64,000 nucleotides of DNA from Methylopila henanensis (GTDB taxonomy: Bacteria; Pseudomonadota; Alphaproteobacteria; Rhizobiales; Methylopilaceae): assembly GCF_042681025.1 (NCBI RefSeq), contig NZ_JBHUER010000009.1:1-64000 (forward strand). The letters are read 5' to 3'. The notes under the pieces were generated by a model. It saw nothing but the letters and a program-made list of their open reading frames with translations. It made no database searches and was not told where the DNA came from. The position numbers and the translations under genes were made by a program. Below, in pieces: positions 1-8,691 of this stretch (positions are counted from its first letter, which is position 1; each line of letters begins with the position of its first letter).

Positions 1-746
1 GGCGCCTCGACCTTGGGCGCGGCCGGCGCCGGCGCCGGCGCCCCGGGTTCGGCCGCCGGGGCAGGCGCCGTCGGCGCCCAGGCGAAGGAGGCGGAGTAGC
101 TGACCGGCGCGAAGCCGCCGAAGGGCTGGCCGAGCGAGCCGGTCAGGAAGGCGGCCGGCGGCGCGACCGGGTCCGGCTCCGGCGCCTCCGGCGCGAAGGC
201 CTCGGCCAGCGGCGCGTTGTCCTGCTCGGAAGCCGCCTCGGGCGCGACGCCCTCCAGCCGGATCGCGTCCGCGAGGCGGCGAAGCGTCGCCGGCTGGCGC
301 ACGGGCGCAGGCGCAGGCGCGTCGTCGAAGCTCATGCCGGCGATGGCGTCGGCGGCGGCTTCGGGCTCGATCGGCGCGACGCCGTCGTCGGGCGCCTGGG
401 CGTGGCCGCGCAGGATGCTGTCGGGCGTGCGTGTGAAGCGGGTGTTGGGGCTGATCGCGAACGGCTGGAGCCAGCTCGGCAGCGGCGACCCGACCGGCGC
501 GGGCGCGGCGTCGACGATGAACTCGATCCGGGAGGCGTGGGGCGCCCGCTGGGCGTCTCCGGCGGACGGGCCGGGATCGACGGCCACGGAGGCGTCGAGG
601 GTCTCGTCGCGCGCGGCCCGGCGCTCCCGCAGCACGCGGTCCGGGGTCCGCACCGAGCGGACCTCGGTCTGCGGCCGCCGCGCGTCGCCGGGCCCGCGCC
701 CCGCCTCGAGGTCGGAAGATGCGGGCGGCCGTCCCGAAAAACGCAT
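1..746 (-). CDS. Ala/Pro-rich protein of unknown function, partial (possible FtsK-like translocase N-terminus)
   Basis: This minus-strand frame begins at ATG 746 and is open to the left edge, giving 248 visible residues with no stop. It is dominated by Ala, Pro, Glu and Asp, with no membrane segment and no catalytic motif, as expected for a disordered N-terminal region. The only ordered-looking stretch is residues 92-110 (WLQPFAISPNTRFTRTPDS). From memory, a similar phrase ending in RFTRTPE occurs near the N-terminus of a second, membrane-anchor-less FtsK-type DNA translocase in Rhizobiales. The motor domain would lie outside the window, so that identity is only a suggestion. The start is uncertain because no strong ribosome binding site precedes ATG 746. 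Confidence 0.5.
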   Translation of the reverse strand, partial: MRFSGRPPASSDLEAGRGPGDARRPQTEVRSVRTPDRVLRERRAARDETLDASVAVDPGPSAGDAQRAPHASRIEFIVDAAPAPVGSPLPSWLQPFAISPNTRFTRTPDSILRGHAQAPDDGVAPIEPEAAADAIAGMSFDDAPAPAPVRQPATLRRLADAIRLEGVAPEAASEQDNAPLAEAFAPEAPEPDPVAPPAAFLTGSLGQPFGGFAPVSYSASFAWAPTAPAPAAEPGAPAPAPAAPKVEA

Positions 747-880
747 GTCGATGACCCCGTTCCGGCGCCGCGGCGCCCCGTGCGAAAACTCCTCACCAGT
801 TAGGAAGACCAGGGTTAACGAAGCGTGGAGCGCGGCCTGCGACGCGGCGTCCGACGCCCAGCGTCCACAGGTTCAGGGCG

Positions 881-1348
881 TCAGTCGCCGTCGTCGGGAA
901 AGCGGGGCAGCGCATGCACCTCGACGCCCTCCTCCGCGAGCGCCCGCGCCTCGTCGGCGGTGGCGCGGCCGTAGATCGACTTCCGCTCGATCTCCTCCGC
1001 GTGCATGCGGCGGGCCAGCTCGGGAAAGCGGTCGCCCACGTGTTCGGCGTTGGTTTTGACGTGGTCGCGCAGCTCCCGCAGCATCGCGCGGATCGCCTGA
1101 TCCTTCTCCGTCACCAGCGCGACGGCCTGCGGCGCGTCCCCCGACGGCTCCGCAGCCGGCGCGACGGCGGAGGTCTCGGCCCGGCGCGTCGCGACCGCGG
1201 GCGCCATCAGCGCCTTGGCCACCTCCGTCGACCCGCAGGCCGGGCACGACACCAGCCCGCGCGCCGCCTGGGCGTCGAAATCCTGCGACGAGCGGAACCA
1301 GCCGTCGAAGCGGCGGCCGCAGGCGCAGGCGAGGTCGTAGTGAATCAT
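881..1348 (-). CDS. DUF1178 family protein
   Basis: A 155-residue protein of the DUF1178 family, which is widespread in alphaproteobacteria and has no assigned function. The N-terminus opens with the family-typical MIHYDLACACG and carries four cysteines in zinc-ribbon spacing (C8, C10, C35, C38). It continues into a helical charged half containing DHVKTNAEHVGDRFPELARRMH, a well conserved part of the family. It is the last clear member of a minus-strand run of comF, grx, nitrilase and DUF1178, starting 25 bp after the nitrilase stop. Metal binding is inferred from the cysteines. Confidence 0.9.
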   Translation of the reverse strand: MIHYDLACACGRRFDGWFRSSQDFDAQAARGLVSCPACGSTEVAKALMAPAVATRRAETSAVAPAAEPSGDAPQAVALVTEKDQAIRAMLRELRDHVKTNAEHVGDRFPELARRMHAEEIERKSIYGRATADEARALAEEGVEVHALPRFPDDGD

Positions 1349-1373
1349 GACGTCCGTTTTCCGTAGCCGGCCT

Positions 1374-2258
1374 TCAGCCGCCGGCCTCGCGCAGCAGCGT
1401 CGGCTCGGACGAGGCCGGGAGCAGGCTGAAGCGGCGGCCGTTTTCCAGCGCCGGGATCTTGCGCCGGGCGGCGGCCGATTCGGACAGGTCGATCTCGGCG
1501 AGCGTGACGCCCGGCTCGGCGCCGTCGATCTCCCCCAGGATTTTGCCCCAGGGATCGACGATCAGGCTGTGGCCATAAGTGTCGCGCCCGTCCTCATGCC
1601 GGCCGCCCTGCGCCGCCGCTATGACGAAGGAGCCGGTCTCGATCGCGCGCGAGCGCAGCAGTACGTGCCAGTGCGCCTCGCCGGTCTGCTTGGTGAAGGC
1701 GGCGGGCCCGGCCAGGACCTCCGCCCCGTTCTCGGCCAGCGCCCGGTGCAGCGTCGGGAAGCGGACGTCGTAGCAGATCGTCAGCCCGAGCCGTCCCCAC
1801 GGCAGATCGACGCCGACCGCGCTCTCGCCCGGACGGTAGGTCTGGCTCTCGCGCCAGCTCTCGCCGTTGGCGAGGTCGACGTCGAACATGTGGATCTTGT
1901 CGTAGCGGGCGACGACCTCGCCGTCCGGGTCGATGACGAAGCTGCGGTTCGCCGCGCGGTCGCCGTCGAGCCGCACGGCGAGCGAGCCGATGTGCACGAA
2001 CACCTTGAGCGCGCGGGCGATCTCCTGCAGCGCGGTCAGCGTCGGGCAGGCGCCCTCCGGCACGATCTGCGCGAACAGCTCCTCGCGCGACCGGACCAGG
2101 ATGTTGGTCATCTCCGGCGTCTGGACGTACTGCGCGCCGCCGTCCGCGGCCTCTCGGATCAGGCGCGCCGCGGCGTCCACATTGGCCATGACGTCCTTGC
2201 CCGAGCGCATCTGCGCGCAGGCGACGACGAAACGCTTGTCCTTCCCGGCCATCGTCAT
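1374..2258 (-). CDS. carbon-nitrogen hydrolase (nitrilase superfamily, Nit1/deaminated glutathione amidase-like)
   Basis: A 294-residue cytoplasmic amidase of the nitrilase superfamily. The Glu-Lys-Cys triad is visible: E49 in TPEMTN, K121 in YDKIHMFDVD and C162 in ICYDVRFP. The motif set and length fit the Nit1/Nit2 branch, whose characterised members hydrolyse deaminated glutathione or omega-amides. Its start codon overlaps the stop of the upstream glutaredoxin gene by 4 bp (ATGA), so the two are probably translationally coupled. That supports a link to glutathione, which is an inference. A second in-frame Met lies two codons in. Confidence 0.9.
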   Translation of the reverse strand: MTMAGKDKRFVVACAQMRSGKDVMANVDAAARLIREAADGGAQYVQTPEMTNILVRSREELFAQIVPEGACPTLTALQEIARALKVFVHIGSLAVRLDGDRAANRSFVIDPDGEVVARYDKIHMFDVDLANGESWRESQTYRPGESAVGVDLPWGRLGLTICYDVRFPTLHRALAENGAEVLAGPAAFTKQTGEAHWHVLLRSRAIETGSFVIAAAQGGRHEDGRDTYGHSLIVDPWGKILGEIDGAEPGVTLAEIDLSESAAARRKIPALENGRRFSLLPASSEPTLLREAGG

Positions 2259-2512
2259 GCCGCCAGCAGCGGATCGAGTCCGCCGGCCTGCTCAAGGGCG
2301 TAGAGATCGTCGCAACCGCCCACGTGCCGGTCGCCGATGAAGATCTGCGGGACCGTGCTGCGACCGCCCGCGCGCTGGATCATCTCCGGGCGCCGGGCCG
2401 GCTGGCGGCCGATGTCGATCTCCTCGAACGGGATGTTCTTCCGGGCGAGAAGATCCTTGGCCATGTCGCAATACGGGCAACCGACGCGCGCATAGACGGT
2501 CACAGGGGGCAT
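2255..2512 (-). CDS. grxC: glutaredoxin (Grx3 type)
   Basis: An 85-residue dithiol glutaredoxin with the CPYC active site at residues 12-15, the cis-Pro motif TVPQIFIG and the GGCDDL glutathione-binding segment. It reduces protein disulfides and glutathione mixed disulfides in the cytoplasm. It lies between comF and the nitrilase gene, and its last bases overlap the nitrilase start. Length and motifs match bacterial GrxC closely. Confidence 0.95.
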   Translation of the reverse strand: MPPVTVYARVGCPYCDMAKDLLARKNIPFEEIDIGRQPARRPEMIQRAGGRSTVPQIFIGDRHVGGCDDLYALEQAGGLDPLLAA

Positions 2513-2561
2513 CGGCGCCTCGGGCTCGAAGGGTCTGTCGTCATCCCCGGATATTAGCCCG

Positions 2562-3341
2562 TCACCCGTCGTTCACAACCACGGCGAAGACGAGAGCGTC
2601 CACCGAGGCCGCGCCCGCGCGCCGCGCCAGCCGCGCGAGCCGGTCGAGCGTGGCGCCGGTCGTCAGCACGTCGTCGACCAGCACGACCCGGCGCCCGGCG
2701 ATGAGCGCCCGGCCCTCCTCCGACACGCGGAACGCGCCGGCGAGATTGTCCGCGCGCTGCGCCGCGGTCAGCCCGACCTGCGGCCGCGTCGCCTTGACGC
2801 GCTCCAGAGCCTGCAGCGCCAGCCGGGCGCCCGACGCCTCCGCCGCGGCGCGGGCGAGCAGCGCCGACTGGTTGAAACGCCGCCGCCACAGCCGGCCGCG
2901 ATGCAGCGGCGTAGGGACCAGCAGCACGTCCGGTCCGAGCAGTTCGTGGCCCGCCCGCGCCATCATCCCGCCCATGGCGCGGGCGAGATGGAGGCCGTCG
3001 CCGTATTTCAGGCGGTGCACGAGCGTCCGCGCCGCGCCGTCGAATCGCGCCACCGCGCGGGCCCGGTCCCAGGCCGGCGGGCGCGCCAGCGCCTTCGGCG
3101 AGACGAGGCCGGCGCCGAAATCGGCCGGAAACGGCGTGCCGAGGCGCTCGCAGAACGGCCGCTCGATCGGCTTGAAATCGCTCCAGCACGCGACGCACAG
3201 CCCGCCCTGATCGGAGACGGGCTTAGAGCAGGCGAGGCACTGCGGCGGCAGCGCGACGTCGAGCAGCGCGCGTCCGAACCGCCACGCCGCGGCTTTCAGC
3301 CGGGCGGCGGGAGCGGGCCGAAGGTCCTGCGCCTCGATCAC
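2562..3341 (-). CDS. comF: ComF family phosphoribosyltransferase-like protein
   Basis: A 259-residue ComF family protein. The N-terminus has the double zinc knuckle C35-x2-C38 and C49-x2-C52. The C-terminus has a type I phosphoribosyltransferase fold with the PRPP-binding loop VVLVDDVLTTGAT at 219-231. ComF is tied to uptake or processing of single-stranded DNA in naturally competent bacteria; its role elsewhere is unclear. It heads the minus-strand cluster and is divergent from cfa, with 78 bp between the start codons. Confidence 0.9.
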   Translation of the reverse strand: MIEAQDLRPAPAARLKAAAWRFGRALLDVALPPQCLACSKPVSDQGGLCVACWSDFKPIERPFCERLGTPFPADFGAGLVSPKALARPPAWDRARAVARFDGAARTLVHRLKYGDGLHLARAMGGMMARAGHELLGPDVLLVPTPLHRGRLWRRRFNQSALLARAAAEASGARLALQALERVKATRPQVGLTAAQRADNLAGAFRVSEEGRALIAGRRVVLVDDVLTTGATLDRLARLARRAGAASVDALVFAVVVNDG

Positions 3342-3419
3342 GAGCGGTTAGGGGCTGGCCGGACGGGGGGCTGCTGATCTAAGCAACGGGCTTGTCGTCC
3401 TCGCGTTGGGAGCGCTGCG

Positions 3420-4664
3420 ATGGATCTGTTCCAGACGATGCTACGCCGTTTCGTCGGCGTCGGCTCGCTCACCATCGTCGACCACAAGGGCGTCGCCCAC
3501 ACCCATGCGGGGGCGCCGGGGCCGGAGGTCGTGATCCGGCTGCACGACGCCAAGGTGGCGCGCGACCTGCTGCTCAATCCGGAGCTCAAGGCGGGCGAGG
3601 CCTATATGGACGGCCGGCTCACCCTCGAGCGCGGCTCGCTCCGCGACTTCCTCACGATCTATGCGCTGAACCGGACGAACCTGCGCGGCCAACCGATCCA
3701 GAAGGCGCTGCGGGGCACGCTGAAGAAGCTGAAGCGCTGGGCGCGCGCGAACTCCAGCGCGCTGTCGCGGAAGAACGTCGAGGCCCATTACGACCTCTCG
3801 AACGAGATGTACCGGCTCTTTCTCGACGAGGGGCTGAACTACTCCTGCGGCTATTTCCGCTCCCCCGACGACACGCTCGAGGAGGCCCAGGTCGCGAAGC
3901 TCCGCCACATCGTGGCGAAGCTCGACCTCAAGCCCGGCCAGCGGGTGCTCGACATCGGCTCCGGTTGGGGCTCGATGGCGATCTACCTCGCGAAGAACTG
4001 CGGGGTCGAGGTGCTGGGCGTGACGCTGTCGAAGGAGCAGCTCGCGCTCGCCCGCCAGCGCGCCGAGGCGGCGGGCGTCGCCGACCGCGTGCGGTTCGAG
4101 CTGATGGACTACCGCGACGTCGCCGGGCCGTTCGACCGGATCGTCTCGGTCGGCATGTTCGAGCATGTGGGCGTCAAGAACTTCCCGGCTTTCTTCGCCA
4201 AGGTCTCGAAGCTCTTGAAGCCGGACGGCGTCGCGTTGCTGCACTCGATCGGGCGCAAGGGCGGGCCGGGCATCACGGGCGCCTGGGTCAAGAAGTACAT
4301 CTTCCCCGGCGGCTACTCCCCCGCCTTGTCCGAGACGCTGACGGCGATCGAGGGCGCGAAGCTCTGGGCGACCGACATCGAGATCTGGCGCATGCACTAC
4401 GCCGAGACGCTCGTGCACTGGGAGCGCCGCTTCCAGGCGAACCGCGCTCAGGCCGCAGCCCTGCTCGGCGAACGCTTCTGCCGGATGTGGGAGTTCTACC
4501 TCATCACGGCCGAGTTCTCGTTCCGCCACGGCAAGCACATGGTGTTCCAGATCCAGCTCACGAAGGACGTCGACGCCACGCCGAAGACCCGCGACTACAT
4601 GATCGACGCGGAGCGGCGGCTGGAGGCGGGGGAAGCGTCCCGGGCGGCGCCGGAACCGGCGTGA
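3420..4664 (+). CDS. cfa: cyclopropane-fatty-acyl-phospholipid synthase family protein
   Basis: A 414-residue SAM-dependent enzyme that adds a methylene bridge to unsaturated acyl chains of membrane phospholipids. It shows the family signature YSCGYF at 141-146, the SAM loop VLDIGSGWG at 176-184, and the C-terminal block around WRMHYAETL and RMWEFYL. The start is preceded by GGGAG at a suitable distance. The stop overlaps the GTG start of the downstream methyltransferase by 4 bp, so the genes are translationally coupled. Some family members with this architecture make other lipid modifications, so exact substrate is not proven. Confidence 0.9.
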   Translation: MDLFQTMLRRFVGVGSLTIVDHKGVAHTHAGAPGPEVVIRLHDAKVARDLLLNPELKAGEAYMDGRLTLERGSLRDFLTIYALNRTNLRGQPIQKALRGTLKKLKRWARANSSALSRKNVEAHYDLSNEMYRLFLDEGLNYSCGYFRSPDDTLEEAQVAKLRHIVAKLDLKPGQRVLDIGSGWGSMAIYLAKNCGVEVLGVTLSKEQLALARQRAEAAGVADRVRFELMDYRDVAGPFDRIVSVGMFEHVGVKNFPAFFAKVSKLLKPDGVALLHSIGRKGGPGITGAWVKKYIFPGGYSPALSETLTAIEGAKLWATDIEIWRMHYAETLVHWERRFQANRAQAAALLGERFCRMWEFYLITAEFSFRHGKHMVFQIQLTKDVDATPKTRDYMIDAERRLEAGEASRAAPEPA

Positions 4665-5590
4665 CCGTCTCGGAGGTCCCCGCGCTCGTCGACCGCAGGG
4701 CGCTCAAACTGGCGCGCGCCCGGTCGCTCCGCGGCGGCGAGGGGCCGGACTTCCTGCGCCGCCGCGTCGCGGAGGACGTCGCGGACCGGCTGGCGGCGAC
4801 GTTGCGCCCCTTCACGGAGGCGCTCGATCTTGCCTCGCCCGGCGGAGAGACGGCGGCCGCGCTCGCCGCCCGGCCGGGCGTGAGGCGCGTCGTGCGCGCC
4901 GCGTCGCTCGCCGGGCCGGGCGCGGACCTCGCCTGCGATCCGGAGGCGTTGCCCTTCGCGCCCGAGAGCTTCGACCTCATCGTCTCGACGCTGGCGCTGC
5001 AGTTCGCGAACGACCTGCCCGGCGCGCTCGCGCAAGTCCGGCGCGCGCTGAGGCCGGACGGGCTGATGCTGGCCGCGCTCCTCGGCGGCGACACGCTGAC
5101 CGAGCTCCGGCAGGCCTTCGCGGCGGCCGAGGGCGAGGTCGAGGGAGGCCTGAGCCCCCGCGTGCTGCCCTTCGCGGACGTGCGCGCGCTCGGCGGTCTG
5201 CTGCAGCGCGCCGGCTTCGCGCTCCCCGTGACCGACGTCGACCGCGTGACGGTGCGCTACCCGCACGCGCTGGCGCTGATGGCGGACCTGCGCGCCTGGG
5301 GCGCGACCAACGCGCTCGAGGAGCGGCGGCGGGCGCCGCTGCGCCGCGCCACGCTCGGACGCATGATCGACATCTACGGCGAGCGCTTCGGCGACCCCGA
5401 CGGCCGGGTGCGCGCGACCTTCGACATCGTGTGGCTGTCCGGCTGGGCGCCGCATCCCGACCAGCAGAAGCCGCTGAAGCCCGGCTCGGCGCGCACGCGT
5501 CTCGCCGACGCCCTCGGCGTTCCCGAAGGCGCTCCGCCCCCAAGGCCTCAGCCGGACAAAGCGAAGAAGGAGCCCGATCGCGATGTTTGA
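4661..5590 (+). CDS. class I SAM-dependent methyltransferase-like protein, NDUFAF5 type
   Basis: A 309-residue protein starting at GTG 4661, inside the cfa stop. It has a methyltransferase fold with FDLIVSTLALQFANDLP and LRPDGLMLAALLGGDTLTEL, which match NDUFAF5-like proteins (mitochondrial complex I assembly factor) and BioC-like enzymes. The usual glycine-rich SAM loop is weak here (ALDLASPGG), so methyl transfer is not certain; human NDUFAF5 is reported to act as an arginine hydroxylase on a complex I subunit. The tail is Lys/Pro-rich. The final codons overlap the next gene by 8 bp. Confidence 0.85.
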   Translation: MTVSEVPALVDRRALKLARARSLRGGEGPDFLRRRVAEDVADRLAATLRPFTEALDLASPGGETAAALAARPGVRRVVRAASLAGPGADLACDPEALPFAPESFDLIVSTLALQFANDLPGALAQVRRALRPDGLMLAALLGGDTLTELRQAFAAAEGEVEGGLSPRVLPFADVRALGGLLQRAGFALPVTDVDRVTVRYPHALALMADLRAWGATNALEERRRAPLRRATLGRMIDIYGERFGDPDGRVRATFDIVWLSGWAPHPDQQKPLKPGSARTRLADALGVPEGAPPPRPQPDKAKKEPDRDV

Positions 5591-6635
5591 CGACGCCGCA
5601 GCCGCTCGCGCGGCGCTCGCCGGCCATTTCGACCCGCCCCGTCTGGAGCAGGTCATATCGGCGTTGGTCCCGGCGATCGTTTTTGTCCCGTCGGCCGGTC
5701 CTCCGACGCGTGGCGGATCGAGGATCGGCGGCGTTCCCGACATGGGGCCGGGAGCGGAGTGGCCCCGTCCCTCGCCGCCCGCCGATCCCGAGGCGGTGGC
5801 TGCGCGTGGTTCTCCCGACGCCGGGAATGAGATGCGGGAGCATTTCGCCAAACGCCTGCCGTACGCCTTCTTCGCGCAGGTCGACCTCGGCGAAGCCGCG
5901 CGGCTCGGATCGGTCGCCGCAGGACTGCCGCAGGACGGGCGGCTGCTGTTCTTCTACGACCTCGCCGCCGGACCATGGGACACCGGCTCGCGCGTCGCGC
6001 GAGTGATCTGGGACAGGACTCCCGCCGACCAGCTCGCGCCGCTCGCGCCGCCCGCCGATCTCGCCGAGGCGGCCGCCGCGGACCGCGCCGAACGCGTCAA
6101 GATCGCCGAGGAATTCGGAAACGACGCCGACGCCGCGCGCAGCTCGGGAAGCGCCTATGATGCGCCGGGCCGCGCCATGACGCTCCGCGCCACGCTTCGC
6201 CTGCCGAGCGTCGCCTCGATCGAGATCGCCGCGCTGCCGGAAATAGCCGCGGCGGCCCGTTCGACCTCGGGCGAGGGGAGCGATCTCGCCGGGGATTACG
6301 AAGCCGCGGTCGAGGAGAGCTCCGACTCCGATCGCCAAGAGACATGGCGGCGCCAGCAATTGCTCGGATCGCCTCAGCCGGAACAGGACGACCCACGCTA
6401 CGACGCGGTGGTCGTGACCCGTTTCGGCGTCCAACACCTCGATCGTGAAGAACGAAGGCGTCGCCGGGAAGAGATCGAGCGCGAAGCCAGAGGCTGGGCG
6501 CTGCTGCTTCAGATCGACGTCAAGGACTGGATGCGATCCGAGTTCGCGGACGGCGCGGTCTACTTCCTGATCCGGAAGGACGACCTCGCCGCGCGGCGTT
6601 TCGACCGGACCGTCGCGGTCTACCAGCAGACATGA
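5583..6635 (+). CDS. DUF1963 (YwqG-like) domain protein
   Basis: A 350-residue protein of the DUF1963/YwqG group, of unknown function. Recognisable elements are the N-terminal SRIGGVPDMGPGAEWP (family pattern GG.P.....WP), LPYAFFAQVDLGE, and the C-terminal WALLLQIDVKDWM followed by VYFLIRKDDLAARRFD. The start overlaps the methyltransferase stop by 8 bp. The central segment of about residues 170-260 is charged and variable. Its GC bias looks slightly lower than that of cfa by eye, but there is no other sign of transfer. Confidence 0.8.
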   Translation: MFDDAAAARAALAGHFDPPRLEQVISALVPAIVFVPSAGPPTRGGSRIGGVPDMGPGAEWPRPSPPADPEAVAARGSPDAGNEMREHFAKRLPYAFFAQVDLGEAARLGSVAAGLPQDGRLLFFYDLAAGPWDTGSRVARVIWDRTPADQLAPLAPPADLAEAAAADRAERVKIAEEFGNDADAARSSGSAYDAPGRAMTLRATLRLPSVASIEIAALPEIAAAARSTSGEGSDLAGDYEAAVEESSDSDRQETWRRQQLLGSPQPEQDDPRYDAVVVTRFGVQHLDREERRRRREEIEREARGWALLLQIDVKDWMRSEFADGAVYFLIRKDDLAARRFDRTVAVYQQT

Positions 6636-6657
6636 CGCGGCTGGACCGAGCCTTGGG

Positions 6658-6852
6658 TCAGCGGTTGGTTTCGTTGGCGATGCGCTCGAAGTACTTGCTG
6701 AAGACCACGTCGCCCAGCGTATAGACGGTCGCGGCGATCGCCGCGCCGACGCCGACCGCGATCATGGCGTATTCGATCGCCGTCGCGCCGCGCTCGTCTC
6801 TCCAGAACCGCGTCAGCGCGCGGAGCGCCCCGGCCGTCACATCCTGTCCCAT
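6658..6852 (-). CDS. Flp family type IVb pilin
   Basis: A 64-residue prepilin. After a short basic leader comes the Flp processing site RG22|A23, with Glu at mature position 5 (A23-T-A-I-E27) and Tyr beside it. A single hydrophobic helix follows (about residues 28-48). A prepilin peptidase would cleave after G22, and the mature subunit would assemble into Flp/Tad pili. No tad or cpa assembly genes lie nearby, so this is an isolated pilin gene served from elsewhere. It is convergent with the DUF1963 gene. Confidence 0.9.
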   Translation of the reverse strand: MGQDVTAGALRALTRFWRDERGATAIEYAMIAVGVGAAIAATVYTLGDVVFSKYFERIANETNR

Positions 6853-6909
6853 GCCACCGCGCCTCCCCCGTACGCGCCCGTCCTGGGCGGCTTCGACGCG
6901 GCAGACGGG

Positions 6910-7326
6910 TCAGAGCAGGCCGACGAGATGCGCTATCAGCGGCTCGTCGGCCGGCGGCATCGGGAAATCGCGGAGCCGTTCCGGGCGGACCCAGCGCGTC
7001 GCCTGGCCCTCGCGCCCCGTCACGATCCCCGTCCAGCGCCGGCACACATAGAGCGGCATCAGCAGGTGGAACGTCTCGTAGGCATGGCTTGCGAAGGTGA
7101 GAGGCGCGAGACACGGCTCCTCGACCACGACGCCAAGCTCTTCGGCCAGCTCCCGGATCAAGGTTTGTTCCGGACGCTCGCCCGCCTCGACCTTGCCGCC
7201 GGGAAACTCCCAGAGCCCCGCCAGGCTCTTCCCCTCCGGCCGCTGCGCGATCAGCACGCGGCCGTCGGCGTCCACCAGGGCGCAGGCGACGACAAGAACA
7301 AGCTTCGGACTTGCATCCTCGACCAT
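6910..7326 (-). CDS. mutT: 8-oxo-dGTP diphosphatase (MutT-type Nudix hydrolase)
   Basis: A 138-residue Nudix protein with a complete box at 44-66 (G-x5-E50-x7-R58-E59-x-x-E62-E63-x-G65). N-terminal VVACALVDADGRVLIAQRP and GLWEFPGG are typical of MutT, which removes oxidised dGTP from the nucleotide pool and prevents A:T to C:G mutations. It lies 43 bp downstream of argJ on the same strand, the usual order in Rhizobiales. Confidence 0.93.
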   Translation of the reverse strand: MVEDASPKLVLVVACALVDADGRVLIAQRPEGKSLAGLWEFPGGKVEAGERPEQTLIRELAEELGVVVEEPCLAPLTFASHAYETFHLLMPLYVCRRWTGIVTGREGQATRWVRPERLRDFPMPPADEPLIAHLVGLL

Positions 7327-7369
7327 TTGACGCGTGAGACCTTAAGAGCGGGTTGAGGCGATCAGGGAT

Positions 7370-8602
7370 TCACGACCGATAATCGGCGTTGATGGCGATG
7401 TAGCCTTCGGTCAGGTCGCAGGTCCACACCCGGGCCCGCCCGGCGGCGATGCCGAGATCGACGCCGATCGCGATCTCCTGGTTCTTCATGTAGGCGGAGG
7501 TCACGGCCTCGTCGTAGGACGGGTCGCGCTCGCCCTCATGCGCCACGCGGATGTCGCCGAAGCGGATCGACAGTCGGTCGCGGTCGGCGGGCTCTCCGGC
7601 CTTGCCCACCGCCATCACCACGCGGCCCCAGTTGGCGTCCTCGCCGGCGATCGCGGTCTTCACCAGCGGCGAGTTCGCGATCGACAGCGCGATCTTCCGC
7701 GCCGAGAGGTCGCTCTCCGCGCCCTCGACCTCGACGGTCACGAACTTGCGCGCGCCTTCGCCGTCGCGGGCGACAAGCTGGGCGAGCTCGATCGCGAGAT
7801 CCTCGAGCGCCGCCCTGAATTCGGCGAGCGCGGGGTCGGACGCGTCGAGAACAGCAGCGTTCCCGGCCTTGCCCGTCGCGAAGGCCAGCAGCGTGTCGGA
7901 CGTGGAGGTGTCGCCGTCGATCGTCACGCAGTTGAACGAGCGCTCGGTGACGTCCGAAAGGAGCGCCTGCAACGCGGGAGCGGCGATCGCCGCGTCGGTC
8001 GCGACGAAGGCGAGCATGGTCGCCATGTCGGGCGCGATCATGCCGGCGCCCTTGGCGATGCCGTTGATCGTCACCGTGACGCCGCCGATTTCGGCCGTGC
8101 GGGTGGCGAGCTTCGGGAAGGTGTCGGTGGTCATGATCGCCTGCGCCGCGGCGGCCCAGGCGTCGCCCCGTCCGGCCGAGACGAGCCCGTCCATCACGCC
8201 CGCGAACCGGGTGGCGTCGAGCGGCTCGCCGATCACGCCGGTCGAGGCGAGGAAGATCTCCGCCTCCGGACAGCCGACCGCCTGCGCCGTGATCTCGGCG
8301 GTCAGCGCGGTCGCGGCCCGGCCGCGCTTGCCGGTGAAGGCGTTGGCGTTGCCGGAATTGACCACCAGCGCGCGGATCGAGCCGCCGGCGAGCCGGTCGC
8401 GGCACCATTCCACCGGGGCCGAGGGGCACAGCGAACGCGTGAACACGCCGGCGACGCTCGTCCCTTCGTCGAAGGCCGCGAGCAGCACGTCGGTGCGGCC
8501 CTTGTAGCGGATGCCGGCCGCCGCGGTCGCGAGCCGGACGCCGGCGATCGCCGGCAGCGTCGGCGAGGATTTGGGGGCGAGCGGCGAGACGGCGGTCGAC
8601 AT
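7370..8602 (-). CDS. argJ: glutamate N-acetyltransferase / amino-acid N-acetyltransferase ArgJ
   Basis: A 410-residue ArgJ. It moves the acetyl group from N-acetylornithine to glutamate in the cyclic arginine pathway and, in bifunctional forms, also uses acetyl-CoA. The self-processing site KGAGMIAPDMATML spans residues 184-197; cleavage before Thr195 yields the alpha and beta chains and exposes the nucleophile. VNSGNANAFTG and the C-terminal ANWGRVVMAVGKAG are also conserved. It follows the parvulin gene after a 178-bp spacer that carries palindromic repeats. Confidence 0.96.
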   Translation of the reverse strand: MSTAVSPLAPKSSPTLPAIAGVRLATAAAGIRYKGRTDVLLAAFDEGTSVAGVFTRSLCPSAPVEWCRDRLAGGSIRALVVNSGNANAFTGKRGRAATALTAEITAQAVGCPEAEIFLASTGVIGEPLDATRFAGVMDGLVSAGRGDAWAAAAQAIMTTDTFPKLATRTAEIGGVTVTINGIAKGAGMIAPDMATMLAFVATDAAIAAPALQALLSDVTERSFNCVTIDGDTSTSDTLLAFATGKAGNAAVLDASDPALAEFRAALEDLAIELAQLVARDGEGARKFVTVEVEGAESDLSARKIALSIANSPLVKTAIAGEDANWGRVVMAVGKAGEPADRDRLSIRFGDIRVAHEGERDPSYDEAVTSAYMKNQEIAIGVDLGIAAGRARVWTCDLTEGYIAINADYRS

Positions 8603-8691
8603 GGGTTCCCTTCGAAGCGCGTGGCCGCGCGAGGCTTACAGAATTCGTATGACGAAGGGAATGCAGGGCCCGCGCGCGGCGGCGCGGCGAA

